Positions 27,538 through 35,971 of a DNA stretch of 64,000 bases are shown piece after piece (position 1 is the first letter of the stretch; each line of letters starts with the position of its first letter). Under the pieces are notes generated by a model that was not told the DNA's origin, ran no database searches, and saw only the letters and a program-made list of their open reading frames with translations. The position numbers and the translations under genes are program-made. Where the stretch lies: assembly GCA_964638515.1 (NCBI GenBank), contig CAZWZL010000005.1, forward strand, positions 1-64,000, given 5' to 3'. The stretch is from CAYPGJ01 sp964638515. Lineage in GTDB: Bacteria; Planctomycetota; Phycisphaerae; Phycisphaerales; UBA1924.

Positions 27538-28758
27538 TCAGCGCGCCCCGCCAGACTTCTTGAGCGCTCGGATGCGGCTGGGAAGGCTCGCCAGCCGGAT
27601 GAAGCCCTCGGCGTGCGCCTGGTTGTAGACCTCGTCGCGCCCGAACGTGGCAAACGCCTCGGAGTAGAGGGAGTTTGGGCTCTTGCGACGCGTGGCCGTC
27701 GCGCGACCCTTGTAGAGCTGCACTTCCACTTCGCCCGACAGCGGCTTGGCCATCGCCTGCACGCAGGCCGAGAGCGCCTCGCGGAGCGGCGTGAACCACT
27801 TCCCGTCGTACACAAGTTCGGCAAAGGTCAGGGCGAGATGCTCGCGATAATGCAGCGTGTCTCGATCGAACACCACCTCCTCGAGCGCGCGGAGTGCTTC
27901 GACCATCACGGTCCCGCCGGGGGTTTCGTAGCAGCCGCGAGACTTCATGCCCACGAGCCGGTTCTCGACGATGTCGATGCGTCCGACGCCGTGCGCGCCG
28001 GCGAGCTGATTCAGCGTCGCGACGACCGACTCGGGCGCGAGCTCCTTTCCGTTCACGGTCCGAGCGCGCCCCTCGACGAATCCGACGCGCACGTTCTCCG
28101 GCTTGTCCGGCGCGACCTGGGGCGATACGGACATGGTCCACATGTCGTCCGCCGGCGCGTTCCAGAGATCTTCGAGCACCTGCCCCTCATGGGAGATGTG
28201 CCACAGGTTGCGGTCGCGCGAATAGATCTTCTCCTTGCTCGCGCTCGACTTGATGTCGCGCGCGGCGAGGTAGTTCAGCAGGTCTTCGCGCGAGCGAAGA
28301 TCCCACTCGCGCCACGGCGCGATCACCCGGAGATCCGGCCCCAGGGCCGCGAACGCGCTCTCGAAGCGCACCTGATCGTTGCCCTTGCCGGTGCAGCCGT
28401 GGGCCAATGCGTCGGCCCCGACCTTCCTCGCAACATCCACCTGAGCCTTGGCCAGCACGGGCCGGGCGATCGACGTGCCGAGCAGATACTTCCCCTCGTA
28501 CATCGAGCCCGCCAGGATCGTCGGAAACACGTAGTCCTCGACAAACTCGCGCCGAAGATCCACGACGTGGCATTCGCTCGCCCCCGAGCGCTTGGCCTTC
28601 TCCTCGATCCCGGCCAACTCCTCCTCACCCTGCCCGACGTCGCCGACGAACGCGACGACCTCGCTCCCGTACGTTTCGACGAGCCAGGGCATGATGGCGG
28701 ACGTATCCAGCCCGCCCGAGTAGGCGAGGACGATCTTCTTGGGGACTTCCCGTTTCAT
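27538..28758 (-). CDS. argG: Argininosuccinate synthase
   Basis: An ATP-dependent ligase of 406 residues joining citrulline and aspartate. The PP-motif is IVLAYSGGLDTSAI at the N-terminus. YEGKYLLGTSIARPVLAK, HGCTGKGNDQVRFE, WREWDLRSREDLL, and DNLWHISHEG-like RNLWHISHEG bind substrate. Full length and standard type I form. It lies 80 bases downstream of argF and 5 bases upstream of argH/A. Confidence 0.96.
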   Translation of the reverse strand: MKREVPKKIVLAYSGGLDTSAIMPWLVETYGSEVVAFVGDVGQGEEELAGIEEKAKRSGASECHVVDLRREFVEDYVFPTILAGSMYEGKYLLGTSIARPVLAKAQVDVARKVGADALAHGCTGKGNDQVRFESAFAALGPDLRVIAPWREWDLRSREDLLNYLAARDIKSSASKEKIYSRDRNLWHISHEGQVLEDLWNAPADDMWTMSVSPQVAPDKPENVRVGFVEGRARTVNGKELAPESVVATLNQLAGAHGVGRIDIVENRLVGMKSRGCYETPGGTVMVEALRALEEVVFDRDTLHYREHLALTFAELVYDGKWFTPLREALSACVQAMAKPLSGEVEVQLYKGRATATRRKSPNSLYSEAFATFGRDEVYNQAHAEGFIRLASLPSRIRALKKSGGAR

Positions 28759-28837
28759 CGGCGATATCTCTCCGCGCTCCGGCGGTGCGAACAGTGAAGA
28801 CGCTCAGTATCTCTCAAACCACGTCGGTCCGCGAGCC

Positions 28838-29854
28838 TCATCCGCGCGCGATCGAGGGGCTTCGCGGGCCGTTCCCGGGCGCCGAGCCCATCAGATGCAG
28901 CATCAGCCCGGCCTGGGCGTGCATGCGATTCTCCGCCTGGTCGTACACGAGGGAGGCGCTCGAATCGATCACCTCGTCGGTGACTTCCTGCCCTCGGTGC
29001 GCCGGAAGGCAATGCATGAACGCCGCATCGGCGCCCGCCCGGGCCATCAGCGCGGCGTTGACCTGATACGGCATGAACGCGGCGTCACGCTGCGCGCTCG
29101 TTGACGAGCCCATGCTGGTCCAGGCGTCGGTGTACACGGAGTGTGCGCCCGCGACGGCAGCGGGATCGCTGGTCAGCTCCACTCCTCCTTGACCGGTGGC
29201 CGCCTCCATCGCGGCTTCGGTGGCGGCGTGCCCGGGTTGACAGGCCTCGGGCGTGATGACAACGATCTTCACGCCGAGCGTGGCGCCCAGCAGCATGAGC
29301 GATGCGCACACGTTATTGCCGTCGCCCAAGAACGCCAGGCGCAGCCCATCGAGCTTGCCGAAGCGCTCCTTGAGCGTGAGCAGATCCGCAAGAGCCTGGC
29401 AGGGGTGGGACGTGTCCGAGAGCGCGTTGATCACGGGGATGGACGCTTCCCTGGCCAGAGCCTCCACCGTGGCGTGCGCGTCGGTGCGGGCCACGATGCA
29501 GTGGGCCCAACGCTCCAGATTCTTGCCGTAGTCGCGGATGCTCTCGCGCTGACCGATCTTGGTCTGCTGGTGGTCGAGGTAGATCGCCTGCGCGCCGAGC
29601 CGGTACGCGCCAACCTCGAAACTCACGCGAGTGCGGAGCGATGCCTTCTCGAAGAGCATGATGACGGTCTTGCCGGTCAGGGCGCCGGAATACGGCGCCG
29701 GGTTGCTCTTGAATCGCATTGCCGTGTCGAGCACCTGCTCGAGGTCGGCGCGCGACAGTTCGCCGCCGGTCAGGACGTCGGCGGCGGCGAGAGGGCGCAG
29801 GAGCGCGGCCGATCCGCGGGACGGGAGTTTGAGAGCGTGCGAGGGGTGCGCCAT
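28838..29854 (-). CDS. argF: Ornithine carbamoyltransferase
   Basis: A transcarbamylase of 338 residues converting ornithine and carbamoyl phosphate to citrulline. The carbamoyl phosphate loop is FEKASLRTRVSFE (the usual STRTR has Leu here). NALSDTSHPCQALADLLTL and the ornithine-binding MHCLPAHRGQEV are present. The DxxxSMG-type loop reads DAWTSMGSS. The first 25 residues are an extension. An internal peptide YLDHQQTKIGQRESI follows the family. It sits in the arginine cluster, 148 bases downstream of argB. Confidence 0.93.
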   Translation of the reverse strand: MAHPSHALKLPSRGSAALLRPLAAADVLTGGELSRADLEQVLDTAMRFKSNPAPYSGALTGKTVIMLFEKASLRTRVSFEVGAYRLGAQAIYLDHQQTKIGQRESIRDYGKNLERWAHCIVARTDAHATVEALAREASIPVINALSDTSHPCQALADLLTLKERFGKLDGLRLAFLGDGNNVCASLMLLGATLGVKIVVITPEACQPGHAATEAAMEAATGQGGVELTSDPAAVAGAHSVYTDAWTSMGSSTSAQRDAAFMPYQVNAALMARAGADAAFMHCLPAHRGQEVTDEVIDSSASLVYDQAENRMHAQAGLMLHLMGSAPGNGPRSPSIARG

Positions 29855-30002
29855 GGATCAGGCCTCCGAAAGCCGCGCACGGCGCGCGGCCGAATCTGAC
29901 AAGCATGCCGGTGAAGTTCTGCGGGATTCCAACGAATCGCGCGCGTGCGGCCGACGTCTCAGCGACGTCGTCGCGGCGGCGAGGGGCATCGCGAGCGCCG
30001 AA

Positions 30003-30926
30003 TCACGATCCCGCTCCGGCGCTGGTCGTTGAGAACGAAAGCGACCCTTCGCCGTCTTCCGGCGGGAGCACGAGCGTGCCGACAGTCTCGCCGTGCGCGA
30101 GGCGCACGAGGCTCTCCGGCTCGTGCCAGGATGCGATCGCGGCCGGCGCCCCCGCCGCCCGAGCCGCGCGGAGCGCGCCACGCACCTTGGGGATCATGCC
30201 GTTGGCGATCTCGCCGGAGGCGATCCTCGCTTCGATCTCCTCGCCGGTGAGCGTCGGCAGCACGCGCTTGTTGGCGTCGAACACGCCCGGCACGTCCGTG
30301 AGGAGGACGAGCATGCGCGCCGCGGAGATACCCGCGACCGCGGCCGCGGCGTCGTCGGCGTTGATGTTCAGGGCGCGCCCGTGCGGATCAGCGCCGACCG
30401 ATGAGAACACGGGCAGGAAGCCGGCCCGCAGCAACGCATCGACAAGCCGCGGAGACCCCCCCACCACCTTGCCCACGCGTCCCGGATCGAACGCGTACTG
30501 ATCCGCCACCTTGCAACGCGCCACGAAGCCGTCGGCGAGCGAAAGCCCGACCGCGGCGCACCCGCGCGAGGACAGTTCTCCAACCACGTGGGTGTTCACG
30601 ATGCCCGCCAGCGTGGCGACCACCTCTTCGACATGCTCGGGCGGCGTGATGCGCACGCCGTCGCGCCGCTGAGACTGCAGCCCCGCGGCGGCCATGCGCC
30701 GGTCGACCAGCTTCCCCCCGCCGTGCACGAGAATGACGCCGGCTGACTCGGCGCGATGCAGCGCGGCCAGCGCATCGAACACCGGCGCCGCATCGGGATC
30801 GCGATCCACGGCGGCGCCGCCGAGCTTTACGACCAGCGGTCGGGGAGATCCAAATTGCACGTCGGGGGTCGTCCGCATCTGTGTCTCTACGAAAGGCGAG
30901 TCTTCCAGCGAGTGGAAAGCGATCAC
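30003..30926 (-). CDS. argB: Acetylglutamate kinase
   Basis: An amino acid kinase of 307 residues that phosphorylates N-acetylglutamate. The GTG at 30926 overlaps the argC stop (GTGA) and has GAAGGAG ten bases upstream. An ATG 16 codons later (30878) has no ribosome site, so the GTG is preferred. Motifs: LVVKLGGAAV, LVHGGGKLVDRRM, INTHVV-like VNTHVVGELSS, NINADDAAAAVAGI (substrate and metal site), VLLTDVPGVFD and NGMIPKVRGALRAA. It is clearly distinct from the LysZ paralogue at 16871-17686. Confidence 0.93.
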   Translation of the reverse strand: MIAFHSLEDSPFVETQMRTTPDVQFGSPRPLVVKLGGAAVDRDPDAAPVFDALAALHRAESAGVILVHGGGKLVDRRMAAAGLQSQRRDGVRITPPEHVEEVVATLAGIVNTHVVGELSSRGCAAVGLSLADGFVARCKVADQYAFDPGRVGKVVGGSPRLVDALLRAGFLPVFSSVGADPHGRALNINADDAAAAVAGISAARMLVLLTDVPGVFDANKRVLPTLTGEEIEARIASGEIANGMIPKVRGALRAARAAGAPAAIASWHEPESLVRLAHGETVGTLVLPPEDGEGSLSFSTTSAGAGS

Positions 30927-31972
30927 GATAGCGATGCTCCTTCGGGAAATCCGAACCGCACGTTCATGCACTGCACGGCCTGCCCGGCCGCGCCCTTCAC
31001 CAGATTGTCAATCGCGCTCACCAGGATCAGGTGGCCGTCCTCGTCGGCGGCGAGCCCGATGTCGCAGCGGTTGGTCTGCCGGACGGCGCCGACGCTCGGC
31101 CAGCGTCCCTGGGGCAGCACGTTCACAAACGGCTCGTTCTGATAGGCCTCTTCCAGCAGGCGACGCACGGAGGCGCCGTCCCACGAGCCGATCAGCTCGA
31201 CGTGGATGGTGGAGAGGATGCCGCGATCGAACGCTCCGAGGTGCGGCGTGAAATAGACCGGCCCGCTCACCTGCTCGCTGATCTCGGGCTGATGACGGTG
31301 CGAGAGCACCTTGTAAGGCTGCAGGGACACTTCGCAGAAGTGCACGGTCTGAGAGGGCGTGCGCCCGGCGCCCGAGACTCCCGAGGTCGAATCGATGATC
31401 GGGCGACGCTCCCAGTCGATCGCGCCGGCCTGCGCGAGCGGGCGCAGCGGCAGGATGACCGAGGTGGGGTAGCAGCCTGCGCACGCGATGAGCGAGGCGC
31501 TCTTCAGCACGGAGCGGTGGATCTCGGGGATTCCGTACACCGCGCGCTCAAGGAGGTCGGGCGAAGCGTGCTCGTGCCCGTAGGCCTTCGCGTACCGCGC
31601 GGCGTCGCGGAAGCGGAACGCCGCGGAGATGTCGATCACGACGACGCCCGCCTCGAGCAGATCTCGGGCGATCTGCTCGGACGCTTCGTGAGGCGTGGCG
31701 AGAAACGCGACGTCGGGCTTGAGCGCCAGCGCACCGGCGAGCTCGTAGGGGCCGACGCGGAGATCGGTGGCACCGTGCAATCGCGGGTGCAGCTCGTCGA
31801 GGCGCGCCGGCGGCTCGTCGGCCACGCCCGCGCGCCGGAGCGAGCCGAACAGCCCCACCAACTCGACGCCGGGATGACGCAGCAACAGCATGGCCGCTTC
31901 AGCGCCGCTGTAGCCGCTTGCGCCAACGACGATCGCCCGGACCGCCGACAGACTCGCTTGGGTGTGGCTCAC
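30923..31972 (-). CDS. argC: N-acetyl-gamma-glutamyl-phosphate reductase
   Basis: An NADPH-dependent reductase of 349 residues making N-acetylglutamate semialdehyde. GTG 31972 overlaps the argR stop (GTGA). The Rossmann motif is AIVVGASGYSGAEAAMLLLRHP. The catalytic Cys is in IACAGCYPTSVILPLRPL. STSGVSGAGRTPSQ and FTPHLGAFDRGILSTI are typical of ArgC, as is the ending SAIDNLVKGAAGQAVQCMN. The paralogue LysY is at 17701-18729. Confidence 0.94.
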   Translation of the reverse strand: MSHTQASLSAVRAIVVGASGYSGAEAAMLLLRHPGVELVGLFGSLRRAGVADEPPARLDELHPRLHGATDLRVGPYELAGALALKPDVAFLATPHEASEQIARDLLEAGVVVIDISAAFRFRDAARYAKAYGHEHASPDLLERAVYGIPEIHRSVLKSASLIACAGCYPTSVILPLRPLAQAGAIDWERRPIIDSTSGVSGAGRTPSQTVHFCEVSLQPYKVLSHRHQPEISEQVSGPVYFTPHLGAFDRGILSTIHVELIGSWDGASVRRLLEEAYQNEPFVNVLPQGRWPSVGAVRQTNRCDIGLAADEDGHLILVSAIDNLVKGAAGQAVQCMNVRFGFPEGASLS

Positions 31973-32427
31973 GCCAGCCCGGCCCCTTCGAGGAGCGTGC
32001 GGGAGAGCCGTCGAGCCTCACGCTCGGCGCGGGTGGCGATGAAGATCGTGTCGTCCCCGGCGATGGTGCCCAACGCCTCATCCAGCCCGGCGGCATCCAT
32101 GGCCACCGCCAGCGACTGGGCGTGCCCCGTGCCGGTCCTGACCACCACGAGTTGTCCCGCCGCTTCTGCGCTCACGAGAAACTCCTGCAAGGCTCGCTCC
32201 AGCCCACGCTGGGCCGCTTCGCCGCTGTCGAACCCGATCTCGCCGGGCAGGGCGTAGCCCTCCGGCGTCTTGATCACGCCCAGCTCGCGCAGGTCCCGGG
32301 AGAGGGTGCCTTGCGTGACCTGGAACCCGTCCCGCTCGAGCAACGACCGCAGGGACTCCTGATTGGGGACGCGCGCCCGCCGGAGCGCGTCCAGAATCCG
32401 AGCCTGCCTGCGGGGTTTATCGAACAT
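31969..32427 (-). CDS. argR: Arginine repressor
   Basis: A regulator of 152 residues from ATG 32427 (MFDKPRRQARILDAL). It has an N-terminal winged helix (PNQESLRSLLERDGFQVTQGTLSRDLRELGVIK) and a C-terminal arginine-binding hexamerisation domain with VVVRTGTGHAQSLAVAMD and IAGDDTIFI. In the presence of arginine it represses arginine synthesis genes. An ATG at 32451 would add eight residues but falls inside the presumed promoter, and neither start has a clear ribosome site. It heads the cluster argR-argC-argB-argF-argG-argH/A-argJ and probably regulates itself. Confidence 0.92.
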   Translation of the reverse strand: MFDKPRRQARILDALRRARVPNQESLRSLLERDGFQVTQGTLSRDLRELGVIKTPEGYALPGEIGFDSGEAAQRGLERALQEFLVSAEAAGQLVVVRTGTGHAQSLAVAMDAAGLDEALGTIAGDDTIFIATRAEREARRLSRTLLEGAGLA

Positions 32428-32433
32428 CGCATA

Positions 32434-32462
32434 ATCATTACTTGAGCGCATATAAATGTCAA
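32434..32462 (-). promoter_or_regulatory. Promoter of argR, with AT-rich possible ARG boxes
   Basis: On the minus strand TTGACA (32462-32457), a 17-base spacer and AATGAT (32439-32434). The start point would fall at the ATG 32427, implying a leaderless message. On the plus strand GCATAATCAT (32429) and GCATATAAAT (32448) recur 19 bases apart inside this AT-rich patch. They could be ArgR half-sites, but they are not a clean ARG-box match. Confidence 0.5.
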
Positions 32463-32504
32463 TCCGGCGGGCCTCTCCGGAACCGGTTTCCCCGCCCATT
32501 TCTC

Positions 32505-34508
32505 TCAATCTCCCAGCAGACCCCGAGCCACCGCCGCCGAGACGGCCGCCTCGCCGGGCTCGGGCGTGGCCCCGCTCAGCTGACGGTTAAGCAGGCTGGC
32601 GTACCGCCCGCCCGCCCGGAGCAGCTCGTCGTGCGAGCCGGCCTCGACGATGCGGCCCGCTTCGAGCACCACGATCCGGTCCGCGTGGCGGACGGTCGAT
32701 AGGCGGTGCGCGATCACGAAGCACGTCCGCCCGCGCATCAGCGTCGCGAGGCTCTCCTGGATCAACGCCTCGCTTTCCGCGTCGAGATTGCTCGTGGCTT
32801 CGTCCAGGATGAGAATCCGCGGGTCGGCCAGGATCGCGCGGGCGATCGCGATGCGTTGCTTCTGGCCGCCCGAGAGGCGCACGCCCCTCTCCCCCACCAG
32901 CGTGGCATACCGCTTGGGGAGGGCGTCGATGAACTCGCCCGCGTTGGCGGCGAAGGCCGCGTCGCGCACTTCCGCGTCCGTCGCTCCCGGGCGCGCATAT
33001 CGGATGTTGTCGGCCACCGTCCCATCGAAGAGGAACACGTCTTGCTCGACGACGCCGAGAAACGCACGGTACGAGCGCGTGTCGACGGTGGTGAGGTCGA
33101 TCCCGTCGAGACGGACCGCGCCCCGCGTCGGGTCATAGAACCGCGCGATGAGATTGCACAGCGTCGTCTTGCCGGCGCCGCTCGGCCCAACCAGCGCGAT
33201 CACCTCGCCCGCCGATACGTCCAGATCGATGTCCTGCAGCACGAGCTGGCCCGGCTCGCCCTTCGCGTTCTTTGGGTATGCGAACGAGAGCCGTTCGAGC
33301 GTGATTCGACCGCTGATGTCATGCGCGTCCAGCGCGATGAGCCGCGACCCATCCGGCCGCTCGAATTCACGGGGCTCGTCGAAGAGGTCAAGCACGCGAT
33401 CGAAGCCGGCCAGGTTGGTCTGGACGCTCGTTGCCGTGGAGGCGAGCGTTTCCAGAGGGCCGAGCAGCATGAGCAGGTAGGCTGTGAACATCATCACATC
33501 GCCGATCGTGAGCGAGCCGTCGAGCACGCGCAGCCCGCCGTAGACGAGCACGCCCACCGAGGCGAACGGGATCAGGGCCTGCCACGCGATGTCGATGGCT
33601 CGCGACCACCACCACGCGAGAATCTCCTGGCGCGCCATCAGATGATTGGTCCGGACAAACGACCCGGCCTCGCCCGCCTCGCGCCCGAACGCGCGGACCA
33701 CGCGCATCCCGCCGAACACCTCCGTGGTGTGTGCGTCGAGCCCCTGGCGGGTGCCGCGGATGTCCTTGTAGACCGGCCGGATGCGCGCGATCCAGGTTCG
33801 ATGCGTCACCCAGATGGCCGGCAGCAGCAGCAGCGCGCCCGCCAGCAGCAGCCAGTCCACGATCGCCAGCGCGATCATCGTTCCGGTGAGCTGCACGACC
33901 GCGCGCCACGGGTTGTACACGAGCGAGAACAGCAGTTCTCCCGTGCCTCCGGCGTCCTCGCGCAGCAGGCTTGCGGCGCCACCGCTCTTGAGGGAGTACA
34001 CGCGATGCAGCGGCAAACGCACGGCGTGCTCGAACGCCTTGCGCCGCAACGATACCTGCACTCGCTTGGTGAGTCGCGTGGTCTGCCATCGGCCCCACAT
34101 GCCCACGACGATGGACACGCTGGAGAGCGCGACGAGCGCGCCGCCGATCCACCAGAGGAGCGTCTGGCGGCTCGCGTCGCGCGGGACCCACGCCGGGAGC
34201 CCGGCAGGCCCGGGATGGTCGGTCAGCACGTAGTCGATCACCACCTTCGTCGACGCGGGCATCGCCAGCGCGATGATTGTCGCCACCGAGAGCGTCCCCA
34301 GTGAAGCGATCATCGTTGGTCTATGCTCGCCCAGCAGACGCCAAAACGCGCGGAACAGCGTGAAGAACGATCGCGTTCGTCTCGTCTTCTGATCCTTCTC
34401 CTCCGTGGAAAACCCGTCGAGCACGTTGGCGCCGGCGCGGATGCGGTCTCGGCGCGCCGTGAGATAGTCACGGAATCGTCGGCGGCTGCTGGTCGGAACG
34501 GAAGCCAT
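32505..34508 (-). CDS. ABC exporter, fused membrane and ATPase domains
   Basis: A half-transporter of 667 residues, working as a dimer in the inner membrane. Residues 1 to about 360 contain six membrane helices in the type IV exporter fold. Residues about 400-640 are the ATPase: Walker A GPSGAGKTTLC, Q-loop VVEQDVFLFDGTV, signature LSGGQKQRIAIARAILA, Walker B ILILDEATSNLD and H-loop IAHRLSTV. It resembles MsbA and related lipid or drug exporters. The substrate cannot be told. The start ATG 34508 was chosen as the first with a sensible N-terminus (MASVPTSSRRRF). The gene is divergent from the flavoprotein gene at 34571. Confidence 0.92.
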   Translation of the reverse strand: MASVPTSSRRRFRDYLTARRDRIRAGANVLDGFSTEEKDQKTRRTRSFFTLFRAFWRLLGEHRPTMIASLGTLSVATIIALAMPASTKVVIDYVLTDHPGPAGLPAWVPRDASRQTLLWWIGGALVALSSVSIVVGMWGRWQTTRLTKRVQVSLRRKAFEHAVRLPLHRVYSLKSGGAASLLREDAGGTGELLFSLVYNPWRAVVQLTGTMIALAIVDWLLLAGALLLLPAIWVTHRTWIARIRPVYKDIRGTRQGLDAHTTEVFGGMRVVRAFGREAGEAGSFVRTNHLMARQEILAWWWSRAIDIAWQALIPFASVGVLVYGGLRVLDGSLTIGDVMMFTAYLLMLLGPLETLASTATSVQTNLAGFDRVLDLFDEPREFERPDGSRLIALDAHDISGRITLERLSFAYPKNAKGEPGQLVLQDIDLDVSAGEVIALVGPSGAGKTTLCNLIARFYDPTRGAVRLDGIDLTTVDTRSYRAFLGVVEQDVFLFDGTVADNIRYARPGATDAEVRDAAFAANAGEFIDALPKRYATLVGERGVRLSGGQKQRIAIARAILADPRILILDEATSNLDAESEALIQESLATLMRGRTCFVIAHRLSTVRHADRIVVLEAGRIVEAGSHDELLRAGGRYASLLNRQLSGATPEPGEAAVSAAVARGLLGD

Positions 34509-34570
34509 GGCGTGGATCGTAGGGCTCCCGCGCACGGGCCCGCCCGCTCTTCGTACCATCGATCCCAGCC

Positions 34571-35884
34571 GTGAGTTTCAAGCGACCTGGCGAGCATGTG
34601 GACGTGGCCGTGATCGGCGCCGGCGCCGCGGGCCTCATGTGCGCCATCACCGCGGGGCGCGAGGCGCGCCGGCTGGGCGTAACCGATGCGCGCATCGTCG
34701 CGATGGACGGGGCGCGCACGCTCGGCGCGAAGATCCTCGTTGCGGGCGGCGGACGATGCAACGTGACGCATCATGCGGTGGACGAGTCGGCGTATGCCGG
34801 TTCGACGGGCCCGGCCATTCGCAAGGTGCTGCGCCGGTTCGGCGTCCCGCAGGCCGTGCAGTTCTTCCATGAACTCGGCGTCGAACTCAAGCGCGAAGAC
34901 ACCGGAAAGCTGTTCCCGGTTTCCGACTCGGCGCGTGATGTGCTGAACGCCTTGCTTCTGGCTGCGCACGACGCCGGCGCGCGCATCGAGCACCCTTGGC
35001 GTGTCGATTCGGTGGAGCCCGACGGGGATGGCTTTCTTCTGACGCACGAGAGCGAGGAGGCCGAGCCTCGACGGCTCCGGGCGCGCCGCGTCGTGCTGGC
35101 CACCGGCGGTCTGTCGCTGCCGAAATCCGGTTCCGATGGCCGAGGGCTTGAGATCGCTCGCGCTCTGGGCCTAAAGACCACCCCCCGCCTGTTCCCCGCA
35201 CTCGTGCCGCTGACGCTCCCGCGCGACCACTTCCTGTGTCAGCTGTCGGGCGTGACCGTTCCCGCGACGATCTCCGTTCGCGCGGGCGCCGGCAAGCGGC
35301 TGGTCTCCTTCACCAACTCGACCCTCCTGACCCACTTCGGTCTATCCGGCCCCAGCGTGCTGGACGCCTCGCGGTATTACCTGGTGGCGCGCGCACACGA
35401 CCCGGAAGCATCGCTCGAAATATCTTTCTTCCCCGAAGAGACGACCGAGAGCCTGGACGCCCGATTGACCGCCCTCGGGGGCTCCGGGCCCCTCGCCCTG
35501 CTGCGTGAACGGCTCCCAGAGCGTCTGGCGCGAGCCCTGTGCCTGCACGCCGGCGTCGACCCGGTTGAACCCGGGGGCTCGATCCGGCGCGACGGGCGTC
35601 GCTCGCTCGCTTCGGCGTGCACGGCGCTCCGCGTTCCGATCACCGGAGACCGGGGCTACACGTACGCCGAAGTCACGGCGGGCGGGGTGCCGCTGTCGGA
35701 GGTGCGGCTCGAGTCGATGGAATCTCGATTGCGCCCCGGGCTTCACCTGATCGGGGAGATCTGCGACGTGGACGGACGGATCGGGGGGTTCAACTTCCAA
35801 TGGGCGTGGGCGTCCGGATTTGTGGCGGGCGCGGCGCTCGGTCGGGCGGTGGCGGACGATCGCGCGACGTCGATCGGTTGCTGA
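34571..35884 (+). CDS. HI0933/YhiN-family FAD flavoprotein
   Basis: A flavin-dependent oxidoreductase of 437 residues with a GTG start at 34571. The FAD site is DVAVIGAGAAGLMCAITAG. LGAKILVAGGGRCNVTH is the hallmark of the HI0933/BaiN-like family. RVVLATGGLSLPKSGSDG and FTNSTLLTHFGLSGPSVLD follow. The end GLHLIGEICDVDGRIGGFNFQWAWASG closes the FAD site. Members are often annotated as NAD(P)/FAD oxidoreductases of unknown substrate. One group (BaiN) reduces bile acids, which is unlikely to be the role here. Confidence 0.92.
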   Translation: MSFKRPGEHVDVAVIGAGAAGLMCAITAGREARRLGVTDARIVAMDGARTLGAKILVAGGGRCNVTHHAVDESAYAGSTGPAIRKVLRRFGVPQAVQFFHELGVELKREDTGKLFPVSDSARDVLNALLLAAHDAGARIEHPWRVDSVEPDGDGFLLTHESEEAEPRRLRARRVVLATGGLSLPKSGSDGRGLEIARALGLKTTPRLFPALVPLTLPRDHFLCQLSGVTVPATISVRAGAGKRLVSFTNSTLLTHFGLSGPSVLDASRYYLVARAHDPEASLEISFFPEETTESLDARLTALGGSGPLALLRERLPERLARALCLHAGVDPVEPGGSIRRDGRRSLASACTALRVPITGDRGYTYAEVTAGGVPLSEVRLESMESRLRPGLHLIGEICDVDGRIGGFNFQWAWASGFVAGAALGRAVADDRATSIGC

Positions 35885-35971
35885 GCGCCGAAAACCCGCC
35901 ATGATGGCGGACATCGGCGGGCGCGACACGCCCCCGACGCACAGCGAGCCCTCTCGGAGCCAACGGAACGT

